Source: Zanthoxylum bungeanum (lineage: Eukaryota > Streptophyta > Magnoliopsida > Sapindales > Rutaceae). Taken from it: 64,000 bases of DNA. The stretch covers positions 1-64,000 of the forward strand of contig SKCR01034782.1 of NCBI GenBank assembly GCA_019454045.1, given 5' to 3'. The notes below the pieces were generated by a model, which searched no databases, had not been told where the DNA came from, and saw only the letters and a program-made list of their open reading frames with translations. Positions 46,622-58,061 of the stretch are shown here, in pieces; position 1 is the stretch's first letter, and each line of letters starts with the position of its first letter. The position numbers were made by a program, and so were the translations under genes.

Positions 46622-48429
46622 AACGGGTAAAAGGTTTCATTGTAATCAACACTATGTTGATGATGATACCCTTTTATATACAAGCCTTGCTTGGTACATA
46701 TGTATGTTGCCATCCATGTGTGTCTTTCTTGAAGTCTAATTAGTACCAATAGGCATAATGCCTTCTAGTACATCAACCAGTGTCCAAACATGGTTGAAAT
46801 ACATGGAATCCATCTCGGACGTTATGGCATTTTGCCATAAATAGGTAGTCGATACCTCGTATCACTTCCTCATACGTAGTCAGTTTCCTCAATAAGATTG
46901 ACATCTTTATGAGGTGAGATCAGAAACCCATACCTCCCAGGTTGTCTTCTGACTCTCTCCGACCTACGCAATTCTTGTTTATTCGAAGATTATGGTACAG
47001 ATTCATCCCTGATGAACTGTTTGTGTTCCATTTAAAGAATCAATGCCAGGAACAGTATTACTCTGATTTTCATTGAGTTTTACTTTCCTCCCACTTACCA
47101 CTGCATATCGGTATTCCTCTTAGGAAAACCGCATGGAGAGCAACAATTAAATTGTTCTCATGTGAGATGTATAAGTACTATACTTTGGTTACCCTAGGAC
47201 GACCTACAATTAGGCACTTATCCGATTTGGGTTCTAGTTTGGTATCATCCAAACATATGCCCAGCATTTCCAAATCTTCAGGAATGAGAAAGCCCGGTTT
47301 CTTTCCTGTTCATATCTAATATGAATTATGTCTAACAGATTTTCATGGAACCTTATTGAAAATAAGTATTGTATTGTTAAATGCTTATCCCTTTGAAGGA
47401 AAATGGTAGCTCAGAGCGACTCATGATTAACCTTATCATGTCTAACAAAATTTGGTTTATCTTTTCGGACACACCATCATAATTGAGGTGTTCCGAGAAG
47501 AGTCCACTATGAAAGAATACTATACTCTTTTAGGTAGTCAAGAAACTTATTGTTTAAGTATTTTCCATCATGGTCTAACCGTGACGGTATAATACTTTAA
47601 CCAATCTGTCTAACTACTTCGTGTCGAAACTCTTTGATTAAATCAAAAGTTTTCGATTTATGTTTCATAAGAAACACATAATCGTAACACGATGTCACAT
47701 CCGTAAAGGTTACGAAGTGTTCATATCCACTTCTAGCCTAGTTAGAGATGGGCCCACTTATGTTATTCTGAACGAGGGCTAACAGTTCGGTGGCACTTAC
47801 ACTTTTACCAAGTAAAAGGTATTTTAGGCATTTTACCTAATAAACTAGATTCATAGACATCATTTGAATTAGAATCAAATTTCATCCTAGTACCCACTTC
47901 TTCAAAAGTGTGGGTATACGAGTCTTGTTTAATGTGTCCCAGACAAAAATACCACATATAAGTCTCATCTGATTAAATCAGTTTGAGCTATTTGTTTGTC
48001 ACATCATACTTTTGATATTCTTTTATATTCAAAATATAAATACCGCTATTCATATCTAATATGTTTATCTCAATATCATCTTTATAAAATAAAACACTTT
48101 ATTGTTCTAGGATATAAAGGTATTCCCGCAACGGGTTAAACTTAGATATAGAGATAATATTTCTAGTCAAACTAGTTACATTATAACAGTTTCCTAATTT
48201 AAGTACATACCCATATGGTAGTTCCTAAACTTAGGTTTCTACAGTCAAACAGCGACTCTCGTCCCGTTTCCGACTCGCAGAGCGATCTCATCTAAAGTCA
48301 GTAACTTGTTAATAAGCAGATTCTGCCCACAGTACATGTTTATGTACCACATCTAGTATCAAAAGTCCAATTTTGAAACTAATAGTGAATATGTTTATGA
48401 AAAACATACTTGAAGTCGGAGCTTTACCC
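46622..48429 (-). pseudogene. B3 internal region: RT start, integrase and protease remnants
   Basis: Resumes the B3 sequence after G (GGGTAAAAGG, matching CAGGTAAAAGG at 9629 in B1 and 22047 in B2). Collinear with the other copies; no readable domain. Confidence 0.6.
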
Positions 48430-48780
48430 CGTCTTCATTTCCTTCTTGACTGCCTTCTCCATACGGCAGTTACGCTTCCAGTAACCTCGTTTGCCATATT
48501 TTTAGCAGACATCTCAGGATATGTCCTTTGTCTTTCTAGAAGACTGAGATGATTTTGCCTTTGCCCTTTTCCACATCTCATAAGTCTTTGGCCAAGTCTT
48601 GGCCTTCTGGGGTGTCGAAGTAGGATGCGCCTTACGCTTCTTGCCCTTTTGTAAACTTTGGCTTTGTCTCCTTGAGCATAGCCATTAACTCTCCAAGAGT
48701 TTTCTATTGTAATTAATGCTTCTAAGATCTAAGTATAGACCTATGAAGATCCTTCAATTTCAACATCATGGTTTAAAGAT
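48430..48780 (-). pseudogene. B3 gag C-terminal relic with zinc knuckle
   Basis: On the minus strand a lysine-rich stretch (KFTKGQEA-like, SSRKTKD) leads to the zinc-knuckle remnant at 48466-48507 reading C-stop-K-Y-G-K-R-G-Y-W-K-R-N-C. Relative to CxxCGKxGHWKRNC, the second Cys is Tyr (TGT to TAT) and the His is Tyr (CAC to TAC), both transitions. This confirms that the B family once had copia gag in the expected place. Confidence 0.7.
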
Positions 48781-50496
48781 CTAATCCTTAGTTATGACGA
48801 TGAAATTAAGGAGTAATTATGACAAGCATAACGGATTAAGCACTGAAGTTATCATGAATATTCCAAATATCATGTTCTACTATTTGCTCAACTCCGGGCT
48901 TAGGCCCAAGAGGTTGTTCTATCAAATAGAATAACTTCTCAGTTCCCAGGACTATCCTGAGCTTTTATTCCCAATTTGAAAATTAAAGTCGTTTAAAATA
49001 TTTTCACCCAGGTTTATATTTTAAACACTAATCTTTCAATTATCTTAATTCCAATAGTCCAACTATCGAATCAACGATTTTAGGTACTATTAAATATAAT
49101 TATTACTATGGTCGAACTATATGATCAACTATAATTTAATTGGTTAAATTCAATTATATTGATTACTATAATCCAATTATAAAATCAACTATTAATTGAA
49201 ATAGTTTGAATACAGTCCAACTGTTTAATTAAAACAACGATTAAATATTAGTCCAACTAATATATTAATTTATTTGATGAAAAATTGAAATGAGCGCATA
49301 TGGCAAGTAACTAAACGAATATTACAAATTTAATACTAGCCTCCCACTATTTTTTGGCGAGCCTCTAACCCTCTGTTGAGTACTCGGGAAATCTTGCTTC
49401 CTAGTAGGCTAGGATCCCGTTAAATAACACACAATCTTGACTTTGGCCAACAAATTGTATGATAATTAACTAGGTAGATCTCTAAGATCAATTGGATCCC
49501 ATCCAATTCCTAGATCCAGTAGGTGGACATCCAAGTCCGAAACATATATCCTATATATGCCAATATATCCAATAAATTCCCTAACCTTTTTTTCCTTTAA
49601 ATCAATTAAGCCTTGGCTTTGGCACAACAAACTTAATGATTCTAGTTAAGCGTGACCCATTGACTTTGGAAAGCTTCGTAATCGATGTCGAATGACAAGA
49701 AATGATATTGACTTTGGCCAAAAAATCACAACTTGGACAAGACACCGATATGAAACAAAGCCTTCAGGATTCAAACACATCCGTGACAGACAAAGGTCTT
49801 GACTTTGGCTAACAAATCAGTGCCAATCTTGGATCTTGAGAGAGAATCACCCAATGGAAGGAAAAACGCTTAATATGTTTTTAGGGTTTTTCACGTAATT
49901 GGCAACTAATTTATTATCTTTGTTAAGGTCTCATCATCATACACCCTTAAACATGCATTCTAAAAGCATAATAAGGCGCGTAAATAAATTTAATAATGAT
50001 ATGCGGATGGATACTTAAAATATTTTGTTCCTAGAACAAATCTCTTCATTTCCTCTCTCCCGCTAGCACAAATATTACTTCTACCCGATTACATAACACT
50101 TCTAAAGAAACCTTATTTACATTGAGGGGAATATGTGAGAAGAGAAATACAAAGAGTTAAGAGAGATAAGGCTGGACACGCAGGTCCAATTTAAATAAAT
50201 TCTAAATTTATTACAATAATTTCCAAAATTGCCCTCACTTATCTAATATCCATCCGATATACATTACTCATACATCGCATCCATGTATTCACACAAAGCA
50301 TGTTATCAATCAATCTAATCCAATTAATTAATATGAAATTAATGACCATCCAATGTTCAAACAACGATTTGATTTTGCGCGAGTCAAACTCGTTTTACGA
50401 ATAAGTACGAATTCACGAATTATATTAAACTACAACATTAAATCCAATTTAATTTGTATTATTTTTATATCGTTAATACAAATTAAATTATATCGT
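48781..50496 (-). other. B3 leader region, breaks off at Tat-type LTR
   Basis: Collinear with 11340-12980 of B1, including the CTTGACTTTGGCCAACAA motifs (about 49435, 49708, 49798). The match ends around 50460-50496, where the LTR of H begins. The rest of the leader and the 5' LTR are not in the window. Confidence 0.65.
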
Positions 50497-52122
50497 TGAC
50501 TTATTTTTATATCGTACCGCAAGTGTACGGTGTCAAGTTTTAGTATAAATCAGAGTTAAGAGTGTCGAACCCACAGGGATTGCGTTAACTCGCATTAAGT
50601 ACTACAATTGATAATCCTAAATTTATTTAGACGACAAATAATAAAGATTTTTAATAAATAAATAAAATATAAAAATAATTATATAGGAGGAACTAATACG
50701 ATAGAGATTCTGGATCCTGATTTCACCTAGCTGTCGCCTATGTATTTGTTATGCCAATTAATTCATTGTTCGGTTATATTGTTTATAAGTCAAGACTCCG
50801 AAATTATCCACTCCCTCTCTCGAGTGCCGAGTGAAAATATCATCAACTACAGACTTCGATATCTCTATAAAAATCCAATAGTTAACAATTCATTACGATT
50901 TGTGATTCTCTTTTAACGACTTCAAAGGATTACAGATTCTCTCGAATTCTATAAAACCCTAGGTCATATTCTCTAGATTTATTCAAAATCCCCTCTCTCG
51001 AGTGATAGATTCTAAACTTATATCATCATATTTGTGGCCAACAAACACAAAGCATTAAACTCAAAAGAATATAAATAAATCAATCAAACTTCATAACAAA
51101 ATTGATAAATAAAATACAAGGTTTGAGCATAGATTACAATCGTTCTCCAAAATTTAGGAGTAAATTCATGACAAAAGATAAAACAATAAACAATCAAGCC
51201 ACGAATTTAATGGAAATCATTAGAGTTTTAAGAAAGAAATAAGAAGATAAAACCCGAATTGAATCTCTTCATCTCCGAATATTACAGTCTTTGTCTCCTC
51301 TTGTCGCTCTTCAATCCTCTCCTTGGATCTCTAAAAATATGTATTTCGTGTTTTGCGCAGTGTATTAGCCTCATCTTTTGTTGTTGGATGAACTGTTATA
51401 TTTATAGTGGGGGCTGAGAGTCTTTGGGTGTCATTAGGATTATTGAAAACCCTAAAAATTGAATCCTGGAACGTGTAGGTTTTCTTCCGGATTGCTGCAG
51501 CTTGTAAGTGGGCGCCGGGGCGCTGAATCCTCGGGAAAATGTATTGACTCTGCTAGCTTGTGGGTGCCATGGCTCTGTTAGTGAGGCGCCGCATCGCTTG
51601 AGCCTCTGGAATTTAAATGGGAAATTGGCGCCGTGGCTCTTGGACTATTTCGAGCTGCGCGCCTGATCCTTTGTGTTTTGTATTTGTTTACTTCTCACTC
51701 CATGGGCCCACGTTGCTTACTTCTTTTGTTTCCTGTGCTCACTTTTTGGTCAAAGCTCCCCTTTTCCTTTTTGCTTTCTTTTGGTCAACGTTGGTGGCTT
51801 TATTTCTTTGTCTTTCTCTTCATTCGGCCCCACACTTGCTTTATTGATTCAACTGGCGCAATGGCGCCTATTAGTAATTAAATTATGGCGCCTTGGCGCC
51901 ATTAGAGTTGGGAATTGTGGTGCGAGTGCTGAATTTATTCCTGCGTTGTGTCATGTGCTCCTGTATGATCCCAAAACACGTGCAATTATTCTCAGATCCA
52001 TGTATTAATGCTCCTACAAATAAAACACAAAATAAACTATAAATAACATTTAAATATCTTGAAATATAACAAAACAATAAGCTAAAAATGTCGTAATAAG
52101 TGGGTATAAACCACACTTATCA
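50497..52122 (-). repeat. LTR of element H
   Basis: 1,626 bp. A good TATA box, CTATAAATATA, lies on the minus strand at 51397-51407. Repeated GGCGCC-containing words lie at 51510-51900. The overlapping plus frames at 51617-52008 run antisense through the LTR and look like no known protein. Confidence 0.72.
51397..51407 (-). promoter_or_regulatory. Candidate TATA box in LTR H
   Basis: CTATAAATATA on the minus strand, about 720 bases from the LTR start. Confidence 0.5.
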
Positions 52123-52140
52123 AACACCCCCAAACTTAAG

Positions 52141-52355
52141 GTTTTGCTAGTCCCGAGCAAAAGATAAAATTAAAACTAAATTCAAATAAATAATTAAAAA
52201 TAACTAAATTAACTAAGCCACTTTCGTAGGGATCACGATTGCATTTAGCATATGCAACAAGCCTTTAAACCTCTAGGCGGCCCTAGTGGACGAGTTATAG
52301 TCTCGTGAGGGCTTACAGCGACGATACCCACAAACGTCATTCACACACAATCATG

Positions 52356-52420
<65 letters not shown>

Positions 52421-53740
52421 AATAATAATAAAAGATAGTCCCGATAGTTGCACATATTTTCCTCAAAGAAAGCTTATAAATGAAACTAGAGAACCTTCAA
52501 AGTACGCAATTGTAACTCGAATCCAAATTCTTGAATAAATTATCTAAGCTAGACTCACAGTGTGTGTGTGTAAAGGTTCATTCACAGCTTGATTCCTAAG
52601 TAAGCTAACTCAATGATTTCGTTTAAAAATTAGAATCGACGAGTCAGACCAACCTAGATATCTCAATTAAACTCTGTAATTACTTTATTTTGTGCTCAGT
52701 ATGGTATGATTTTTCTTTTCTTTTCTTGTCTCTTTCTTCTTCTCTTTTTGCACATTTTTTCAACTCACATACCCTTTAAGGTAGCATTTCTCCTCATGGT
52801 GGTCCTAATACTCGCCCATGGGTAGCTTCACGCTTATCGGTTATAGGTGGTTTATTTTCTTTCTTTAGAGACATTCCATACTTCATAACACTAGCAAATC
52901 AAGATAGATATCTAAGCAAACGGTCATTCATCGACATGTAATTTTTTCAACTAGTCACATTGTCAACCACTTAAGTTTTCACTGCTAAAAACCTATTTTT
53001 AAGTGCTTACGAGTCCAACATAGATCAATTATTCAAGGCATCAGATAAAAGTAAATCGGGCACTTATCGTTTCTAAAATTTCACTCATAAACAAACAATA
53101 TTATCATATAATTTATGCTTTACTATCAAAGACTGAAACAATTTTTTTTTTTTCTAAAAAATTTAAACAACTACATAGCAAGTAAACAGCATACACACAC
53201 CCCCAAACTTAAAATTTGCATTGTCCTCAATGTAATAAAAAAGAATTAAAGAACAAGAGTGAGGAACAACACTACCGTGCATGGAGTTGATCAGACTCTT
53301 GCTGGTTAGAATTTGATTGCGCGGGCGTTGTGTGTCTCGTGCTACCTGCATAAATATCATGCAAATTAATAAATAGCACACAATAAAATAAAAATTGAAA
53401 ATAAAGAAAATAATAATAAAATAAATGCAAGGGTTGCCTCCCCGCTAGCGCTAAGTTTAACGTCTTCAGCCAGACGCAACCACCCAAATGGTTATGGTGG
53501 CTTAAACGTAGTGAACCGGGTAATCTCATCTGTTTTCTTCTTTGGTATCCACCGGTTCTTATGACATGAAAAAGATAGCTTGACAGACTGTGGTAATTTA
53601 TCCATAGATGGTCCCCCAGGATATGTAGATTCTCTCTCAATTGGAAATTCTGGACTGCACATTCGGCGAGTCGTGATGGACGATACTTGAGCTATCAGTG
53701 CACTAACAGGATCTGCCATTACTTCTTTTCAAACTCACCT
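52141..53740 (-). other. H 3' internal, largely non-coding region
   Basis: Contains a long (TA)n stretch at 52358-52420, a second purine block (complement of CCCCCAAACTTAA, 53200-53212) like the PPT, and a 75-codon minus frame (53492-53719) with KLPQSVKLSFSCHKNRWIPK and no recognised domain. It is immediately followed on the minus strand by the conserved GAAGACGTTAAACTTAGCGC block of Tat-type 3' regions. Confidence 0.55.
52358..52420. repeat. (TA)n microsatellite
   Basis: More than 50 bases of TA with one AA interruption. Confidence 0.95.
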
Positions 53741-53880
53741 CGTACAAAAAATATATATAAAAAATAAAAATAAAATAAAAATAAAAATAAGAATTAAAAA
53801 AATAAAATTTAAGACAAAAATAAAGGAAGTAAAGAAAATAAGAAATAAAAATAAAAATAAAAACAAAAACAAAAATAAAA

Positions 53881-54028
53881 TTCTAAATTAAAGCTAAGAT
53901 TACTTGGTAGTAGTATTAATGTGAATTAAACAAACAATCCTCGTGGGTTCGACACTCTTTCACTGATTTATACTAAAACTTGACACCGTACACTTGCGGT
54001 ACGATATAAAAATATCACACCAAGTTTT
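53881..54028 (+). repeat. Tat-type LTR tail in inverted orientation to H
   Basis: GTGGGTTCGACACTCTT through CTTGCGGTACGATATAAAAAT repeats the last ~150 bases of the H LTR (50503-50640 on the other strand) with small differences. It is plus-oriented and ends ..CACACCAAGTTT, followed at once by a tRNA-Asp primer-binding site. AT-rich A/T runs at 53750-53880 precede it, so its left edge is uncertain. Confidence 0.75.
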
Positions 54029-54101
54029 TGGCGCCGTTGCCGGGGATCGAACCCGGGTCACCCGCGTGACAGGCGGGAATACTCACCACTATACTACAAC
54101 G
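54029..54101 (-). tRNA. Near-complete tRNA-Asp(GTC) sequence fused to a gypsy LTR tail
   Basis: The minus strand reads a tRNA-Asp from nucleotide 3 to the 3' CCA. The anticodon GTC is at 54068-54070 (complement), box A is TAGTATAGTGG and box B is GGTTCGATCC. Anticodon and T arms are intact. The first two acceptor bases are not those of tRNA-Asp (CA instead of GT). The plus-strand start TGGCGCCGTTGCC is the usual primer-binding site of Tat-type elements, and TGG is the complement of the CCA tail, which nuclear tRNA genes do not encode. So this is better read as a primer tRNA copied into DNA than as an ordinary tRNA gene, although the internal promoter boxes are present. Confidence 0.72.
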
Positions 54102-54923
54102 TGATTATACCTGTCACTGAATACATTCCGTGTCCATAATTTACCAACTCATAAATTATGACGACCACATATAATCGCGCTGAACCATACAAGTTAAGTT
54201 CTAGGCATAACCTATATTCATTCAGTCATAAGCTATCTGAATTATACCTGAGACATAGATGAGAATGTCAAATCTCTATTATGTATAATTCATGTATGTC
54301 GCGACATATTCGTGATTCTATAAATGAATATTTGGAACTAGTTTCTACAGTGTCCCTCAACCAAAAATTTTAAATAACCACAAAGTGGATACCTATTGAT
54401 ACATCACATATTATCATAGTATCGAATATCCACATCCAACAAACAGCCGAAAATCTTATTTAGATTGACCGATGATATGACTGTTGTCAAAGTGTGGAGG
54501 ATCACTTATACATCTATGGTGGTATCTCAAGTCAAATTACTAGATATGAAACTCAATTCGAGAAGATTTCTATTGACGTTGATGTGCATCTATTAGGAAT
54601 TCTTCCGGTGAGTCGTTCAATACTCATCAAATAAACATCTATATGTTTATACGAGTCTCCCAAGACTTATAGTTTATTGGGATAAACCATCAGAGAAAGT
54701 CTCGAAATACTATATGTATTGGTCTCAACGGATTTTAATAACCGACTTATGTTAGTAAATCCCAATCATGAACTTTATTTGAGAATATATCATAAATAGT
54801 GTACCTCCCAATGTTAATTATAAATCTCGTTGTAATTGTGTAACTATTACATATTCTCGGGTCTTTATCTAATATATACATAACTAAATCTTAGTTATTT
54901 TCAATCTAATTTAAATTATATTG

Positions 54924-54971
<48 letters not shown>

Positions 54972-55009
54972 CACGATAAGGATTAGCGGTCAAAGCATCA
55001 ACCCCAACA
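54102..55009 (-). mobile_element. Ty1/copia LTR head (A family), minus strand, truncated
   Basis: Minus-strand start TGTTGGGGTTGATGC at 55009; about 900 bases match 1-949 and the first part of LTR A. It ends at the tRNA junction, where the LTR of A would continue for another 1.6 kb, so it is broken there. It contains the (AC)n run at 54925-54964. Confidence 0.7.
54925..54964. repeat. (AC)n microsatellite
   Basis: About 20 AC units. Confidence 0.95.
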
Positions 55010-56377
55010 TCGTGGGGCCTAGTAAATATTGCCATCATCGTTCAGATAAAAATAAAAATCCTTATGTGAAAGGAGACCCGCACGAGACTGGTATGTTAAG
55101 GACATATAAAGAATTAAATTTCGTACCAATTAATTGAATGAGAAAAATACGAATATTATCATATTCGTACTATACCCGTCCCATTACCATCCGTATATGT
55201 GACTAAACATTGAGTATATGCATCGGTGTATGGTTATCTTTTGCATTTATTCGGAATTAATTTCCCACTCGTGATGCTTCCCTGTAAATTTTAATATGTT
55301 AATTTATCCACAGCAATTTTATTAAGATAGTAATGTGAGTTTATCAAATCATATAATGTTATCAATTTGGGATGTCGGAATGTCTCGTTTTGTATCGGTC
55401 TCGATTCGAAATGAAAAAATTATCTCAAATTCTAATCGATTCTTCAAATGGAGAAGAAAAATCGTCTAAAATCTTTAACCAATTTTTTCGATATTTCAAA
55501 TTCCGATCGAGATTCGAAATTTTTTTAAACTTCAGAATTTAAAACGAAAAATCATCTAAATTTTATTCGGGATAATTTATCTTTCCGAATTCCGGTCGGA
55601 ATTTAAAATTTTATGCGAACTCATATTATCAAATCTAGAATAAAATTTTATGCCAACTCGTAATATACTTAGCCGTCGCAGACCTCGTCTCCGTTGGATT
55701 TTGGGTTTTGGCCCACCCGATTGTTTACCGAGACAGGAAAAGATAGACAACGAGCAAAGATTTGACAAATTAATAATATTTGTTTTATCCGGAAGCAATA
55801 CATTTGGTTCGGTTAGAATTAAATGTGTGCTGTAACGTATGCACACTTTTCAATGAGGAATTTTTATGAGTTGGCCAACCATATTTTTTGTTAACTTAAA
55901 ATCATACGAAAGAAGGTTTTGGTAGGTAATTTGCAAAACTTCCCCAACGACCTTCTTTACTTTTAAGTTCAATCGCTATTATTTCTTAATAAAATAAATG
56001 AATGAAAGTTTATGGATTAATTTGTGGAATCTTTACTAAATAATAAGAGTTTAAATTCTCATAAACATGGACTGAGTCGATTGACACTTCCAATTAGGTA
56101 ATATTTTCAAAATTATATTTTGTCCTCCGTTTTATTATTTTAAGACTAATGCTTGTTGATGAAGATTTTTCATGATAAGAAATGTTCAAATATCGAACAT
56201 GGTAGAACAAGTATTAGACTTAACTAAAAATGAAGACTCAAGGACTTGGAGAGATAGAAGAAATTTGATGGAGGAACTCGACCTCATAGGGTAGATGGGT
56301 TCTTTCAAATACAAAACTTGCAGATAATGAAGTAAGTTGTGATATCATCCCGACCACCTGGAGGATGTTGATTTGGG
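55010..56377. other. Unassigned stretch
   Basis: AT-rich, with no similarity to other parts of the window that I can see. The overlapping frames at 55577-55846 (minus) and 55650-55835 (plus) show no recognisable domain. From roughly 56150 it could belong to the LTR of gypsy element J, but I cannot place the boundary. Confidence 0.4.
56370..56377 (+). other. Target-site duplication of hAT element L (left)
   Basis: GATTTGGG, repeated exactly at 57164-57171. Confidence 0.88.
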
Positions 56378-57163
56378 TAGGGCTGAGCATCGGTTCCGGT
56401 TCTACCCGAAACTAGTTGGAACCAGATCGATTTTTCGGGTTTGAAACCGAATAAGTTCCGGTTCCAAAATGGAAGAACCAAATTTAAATGGTCTAGTTCC
56501 GATTCTCTCATAGACGGAACTGGAACCCGACCAAAACTTATTTTAGGAACCGAATTTAGAACCAATTTTGGAACCAAATTAAAATCCAATTTAAACTCAG
56601 TTTCATAACCAGTTTTAAAACCCAAATTTATAACCTAAATTAAAATTCAATTTAAACCTAATTTCATAACCAAATTTTAAACCCAATTTAAACTCAATGT
56701 CATAACCAAATTTAAACCCAATTTCATAACCCAAATTTAAACACAGTTTCATAACCCAAATTAAAACTCAATTTAAACTCAATTTCAAAACTCAATTTAA
56801 ACTCAAACACTTCCAATAAAAATATTATGTATTGAGTCAAAAATATTACACAATATGTAATTTTATTTATTATTTTTTTTTGTATGGACAATTGCCGAGA
56901 ATATTATATAATATTCAAGTGTGAGAAATAATAGTATTTTCAAAATTTGACAATAATAAATAAATAGGGTAAATCATAATTGGACTTTGGAATCGATTTT
57001 TTCGAGTAGATTCCGGTTTCATGCGGAACCGAATTCAAACCGATTAATAGGATACCCTATTTAATTAGGTATATCTGATTCCACTTAGTTAGGAGCCGAT
57101 TTTTCCCGGGTAGGTTCCCGTTCCACACAGAACTGGAACCGAAATTGATTTTACTCACCCCTA
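56378..57163. mobile_element. Element L: non-autonomous hAT element
   Basis: 786 bp, from TAGGGCTGAGCATCGGTTCC to ..TACTCACCCCTA, with an exact 8-bp duplication. The ends and GGTTCCGGTTC-rich flanks match element M (59586-60583), so both belong to one family. The centre (about 56560-56810) is a ~25-bp tandem repeat of AATTTAAACYCAATTTCATAACC. The 106-codon minus frame at 56305-56625 only translates these repeats. Confidence 0.85.
56560..56810. repeat. ~25-bp degenerate tandem repeat in L
   Basis: About ten copies of AATTTAAACYCAATTTCATAACCA with variation. Confidence 0.75.
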
Positions 57164-57171
57164 GATTTGGG
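57164..57171 (+). other. Target-site duplication of hAT element L (right)
   Basis: GATTTGGG, identical to 56370-56377. Confidence 0.88.
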
Positions 57172-58011
57172 GTTTTCTAAGAGTTTGGTGAAATCCGAAC
57201 TGAGGGATTTTTGACAGTGAAACTCGACTTAATTGAGAGAGCTGAAGGAAAGCTTTTATAGTATCATATTCCTCAGTGTGCTAACCTGAGAAACAAGGAC
57301 GGGATCTCAGGCCGATTGATTTTGAAGTCATGTTACATATGCGCTAGTTGAGAGGATAAAATTCTAGAAGGCAAATGCTGATTGTGTGAACAGTAACGGT
57401 TCTTATTGGAAGTAACCCATGTCAGACGCCTTAGGTTGGTGCAGTGGCAGAAATGAGGCAGAGCAGAGCCGTCATAGGCCGATACAGTGACAGTGAGATG
57501 ATTGATTCTGATTGGCCCAGCTGAAGGGTAGTTGGAGAGAGTTGTGATGGTAATGATGACAAAAGTGACATAAGATGATGTAATTGGTAGTTGAATAGTG
57601 AATTTGGACACTAATATAAAGAGATTGAAGATTCAGATTCAAGGATTAGAAAATTTCATATCTCACAACTTGTAAAAAACTTAGAGCTTAAAAACAAGTG
57701 ATAGGGAGAGAAATTCGGTCAGTTACCTGACCCATTGAGTGAATTATACTGGATTAGTGTAAGATACGAGATGCATTTCCCCGTTATAGCTCGGATCGGC
57801 CTTGATCCCGAATAGTAATAAAATACACCATCTTTCTCCGTGGACGTAGGTTGGAGCCATTCTCTACTGAACTACATAAACTCTGTGTTTATCTTATTTA
57901 TCTTCTTAGTTTGCTTTGGTTCCCTACTAACTAAATAAATTCACTACTGAATGAAGTTTGTTAGAGGGGTTAATTTCCTATATTGCACTGGGAAAGAAAA
58001 AACTGTCAACA
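57172..58011 (+). repeat. LTR end of gypsy element J
   Basis: Ends with TTTCTCCGTGGACGTAGG (57833-57850), a block common near the 3' end of plant gypsy LTRs, then ..AAAACTGTCAACA followed by a primer-binding site. The left end cannot be fixed; the LTR may extend left through element L. No gene is readable. Confidence 0.6.
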
Positions 58012-58012
58012 A

Positions 58013-58030
58013 TTGGCATCGTCTGTGGGG
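58013..58030 (+). other. Primer-binding site of gypsy element J
   Basis: TTGGCATCGTCTGTGGGG closely matches the TTGGCGCCGTCTGTGGGG site used by many plant Ty3/gypsy elements, with CG to TA-type changes. Confidence 0.75.
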
Positions 58031-58061
58031 AATAATACAAAAAGAAATATAACACACTAAG

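Larger units (their letters stand above)
34154..50496 (-). mobile_element. Element B3: older B-family retrotransposon, minus strand, 5'-truncated
   Basis: 3' LTR at 34154-36197, PPT at 36198, then internal sequence in four blocks: 36198-37102, 41299-41580, 46622-50496 once E (with D) and G are removed, about 5.1 kb in all. It matches B1 and B2 throughout but with many more substitutions, so it is older. The primer site and 5' LTR are missing; B3 breaks off at the Tat-type LTR at 50497. It carries the only readable gag zinc-knuckle relic of the family here. Confidence 0.82.
50497..53880 (-). mobile_element. Element H: Ty3/gypsy Tat-type fragment (3' internal region and LTR), minus strand
   Basis: The minus-strand LTR runs from TGATAAGTGTGG (52122) to ..AAATAAGTCA (50497), preceded by a polypurine tract (CTTAAGTTTGGGGGTG, 52123-52140). 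TGATAAG starts, CACTTGCGGTACGATATAAAAAT tails and 3' segments such as GGGGAGGCAACCCTTGC (53430-53446 complement) are features of plant Tat/Ogre-type gypsy elements. Pol is missing except perhaps its last codons. The upstream end is joined to an inverted LTR tail (53881-54028). Confidence 0.7.

Noticed and set aside
51617..52008. Three overlapping hydrophobic plus-strand frames that could look like a membrane protein
   Set aside because: They read antisense through the Tat-type LTR, overlap in all frames and have no start context or conserved motif.
54029..54101. Ordinary functional tRNA-Asp gene
   Set aside because: Not fully excluded, but the first two acceptor bases are wrong, the CCA complement is present in the DNA, and an LTR tail sits at exactly primer-site distance.
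55577..55846. Possible small gene on either strand
   Set aside because: Two overlapping frames of similar length on opposite strands, no domain, no promoter or intron signals convincing enough.
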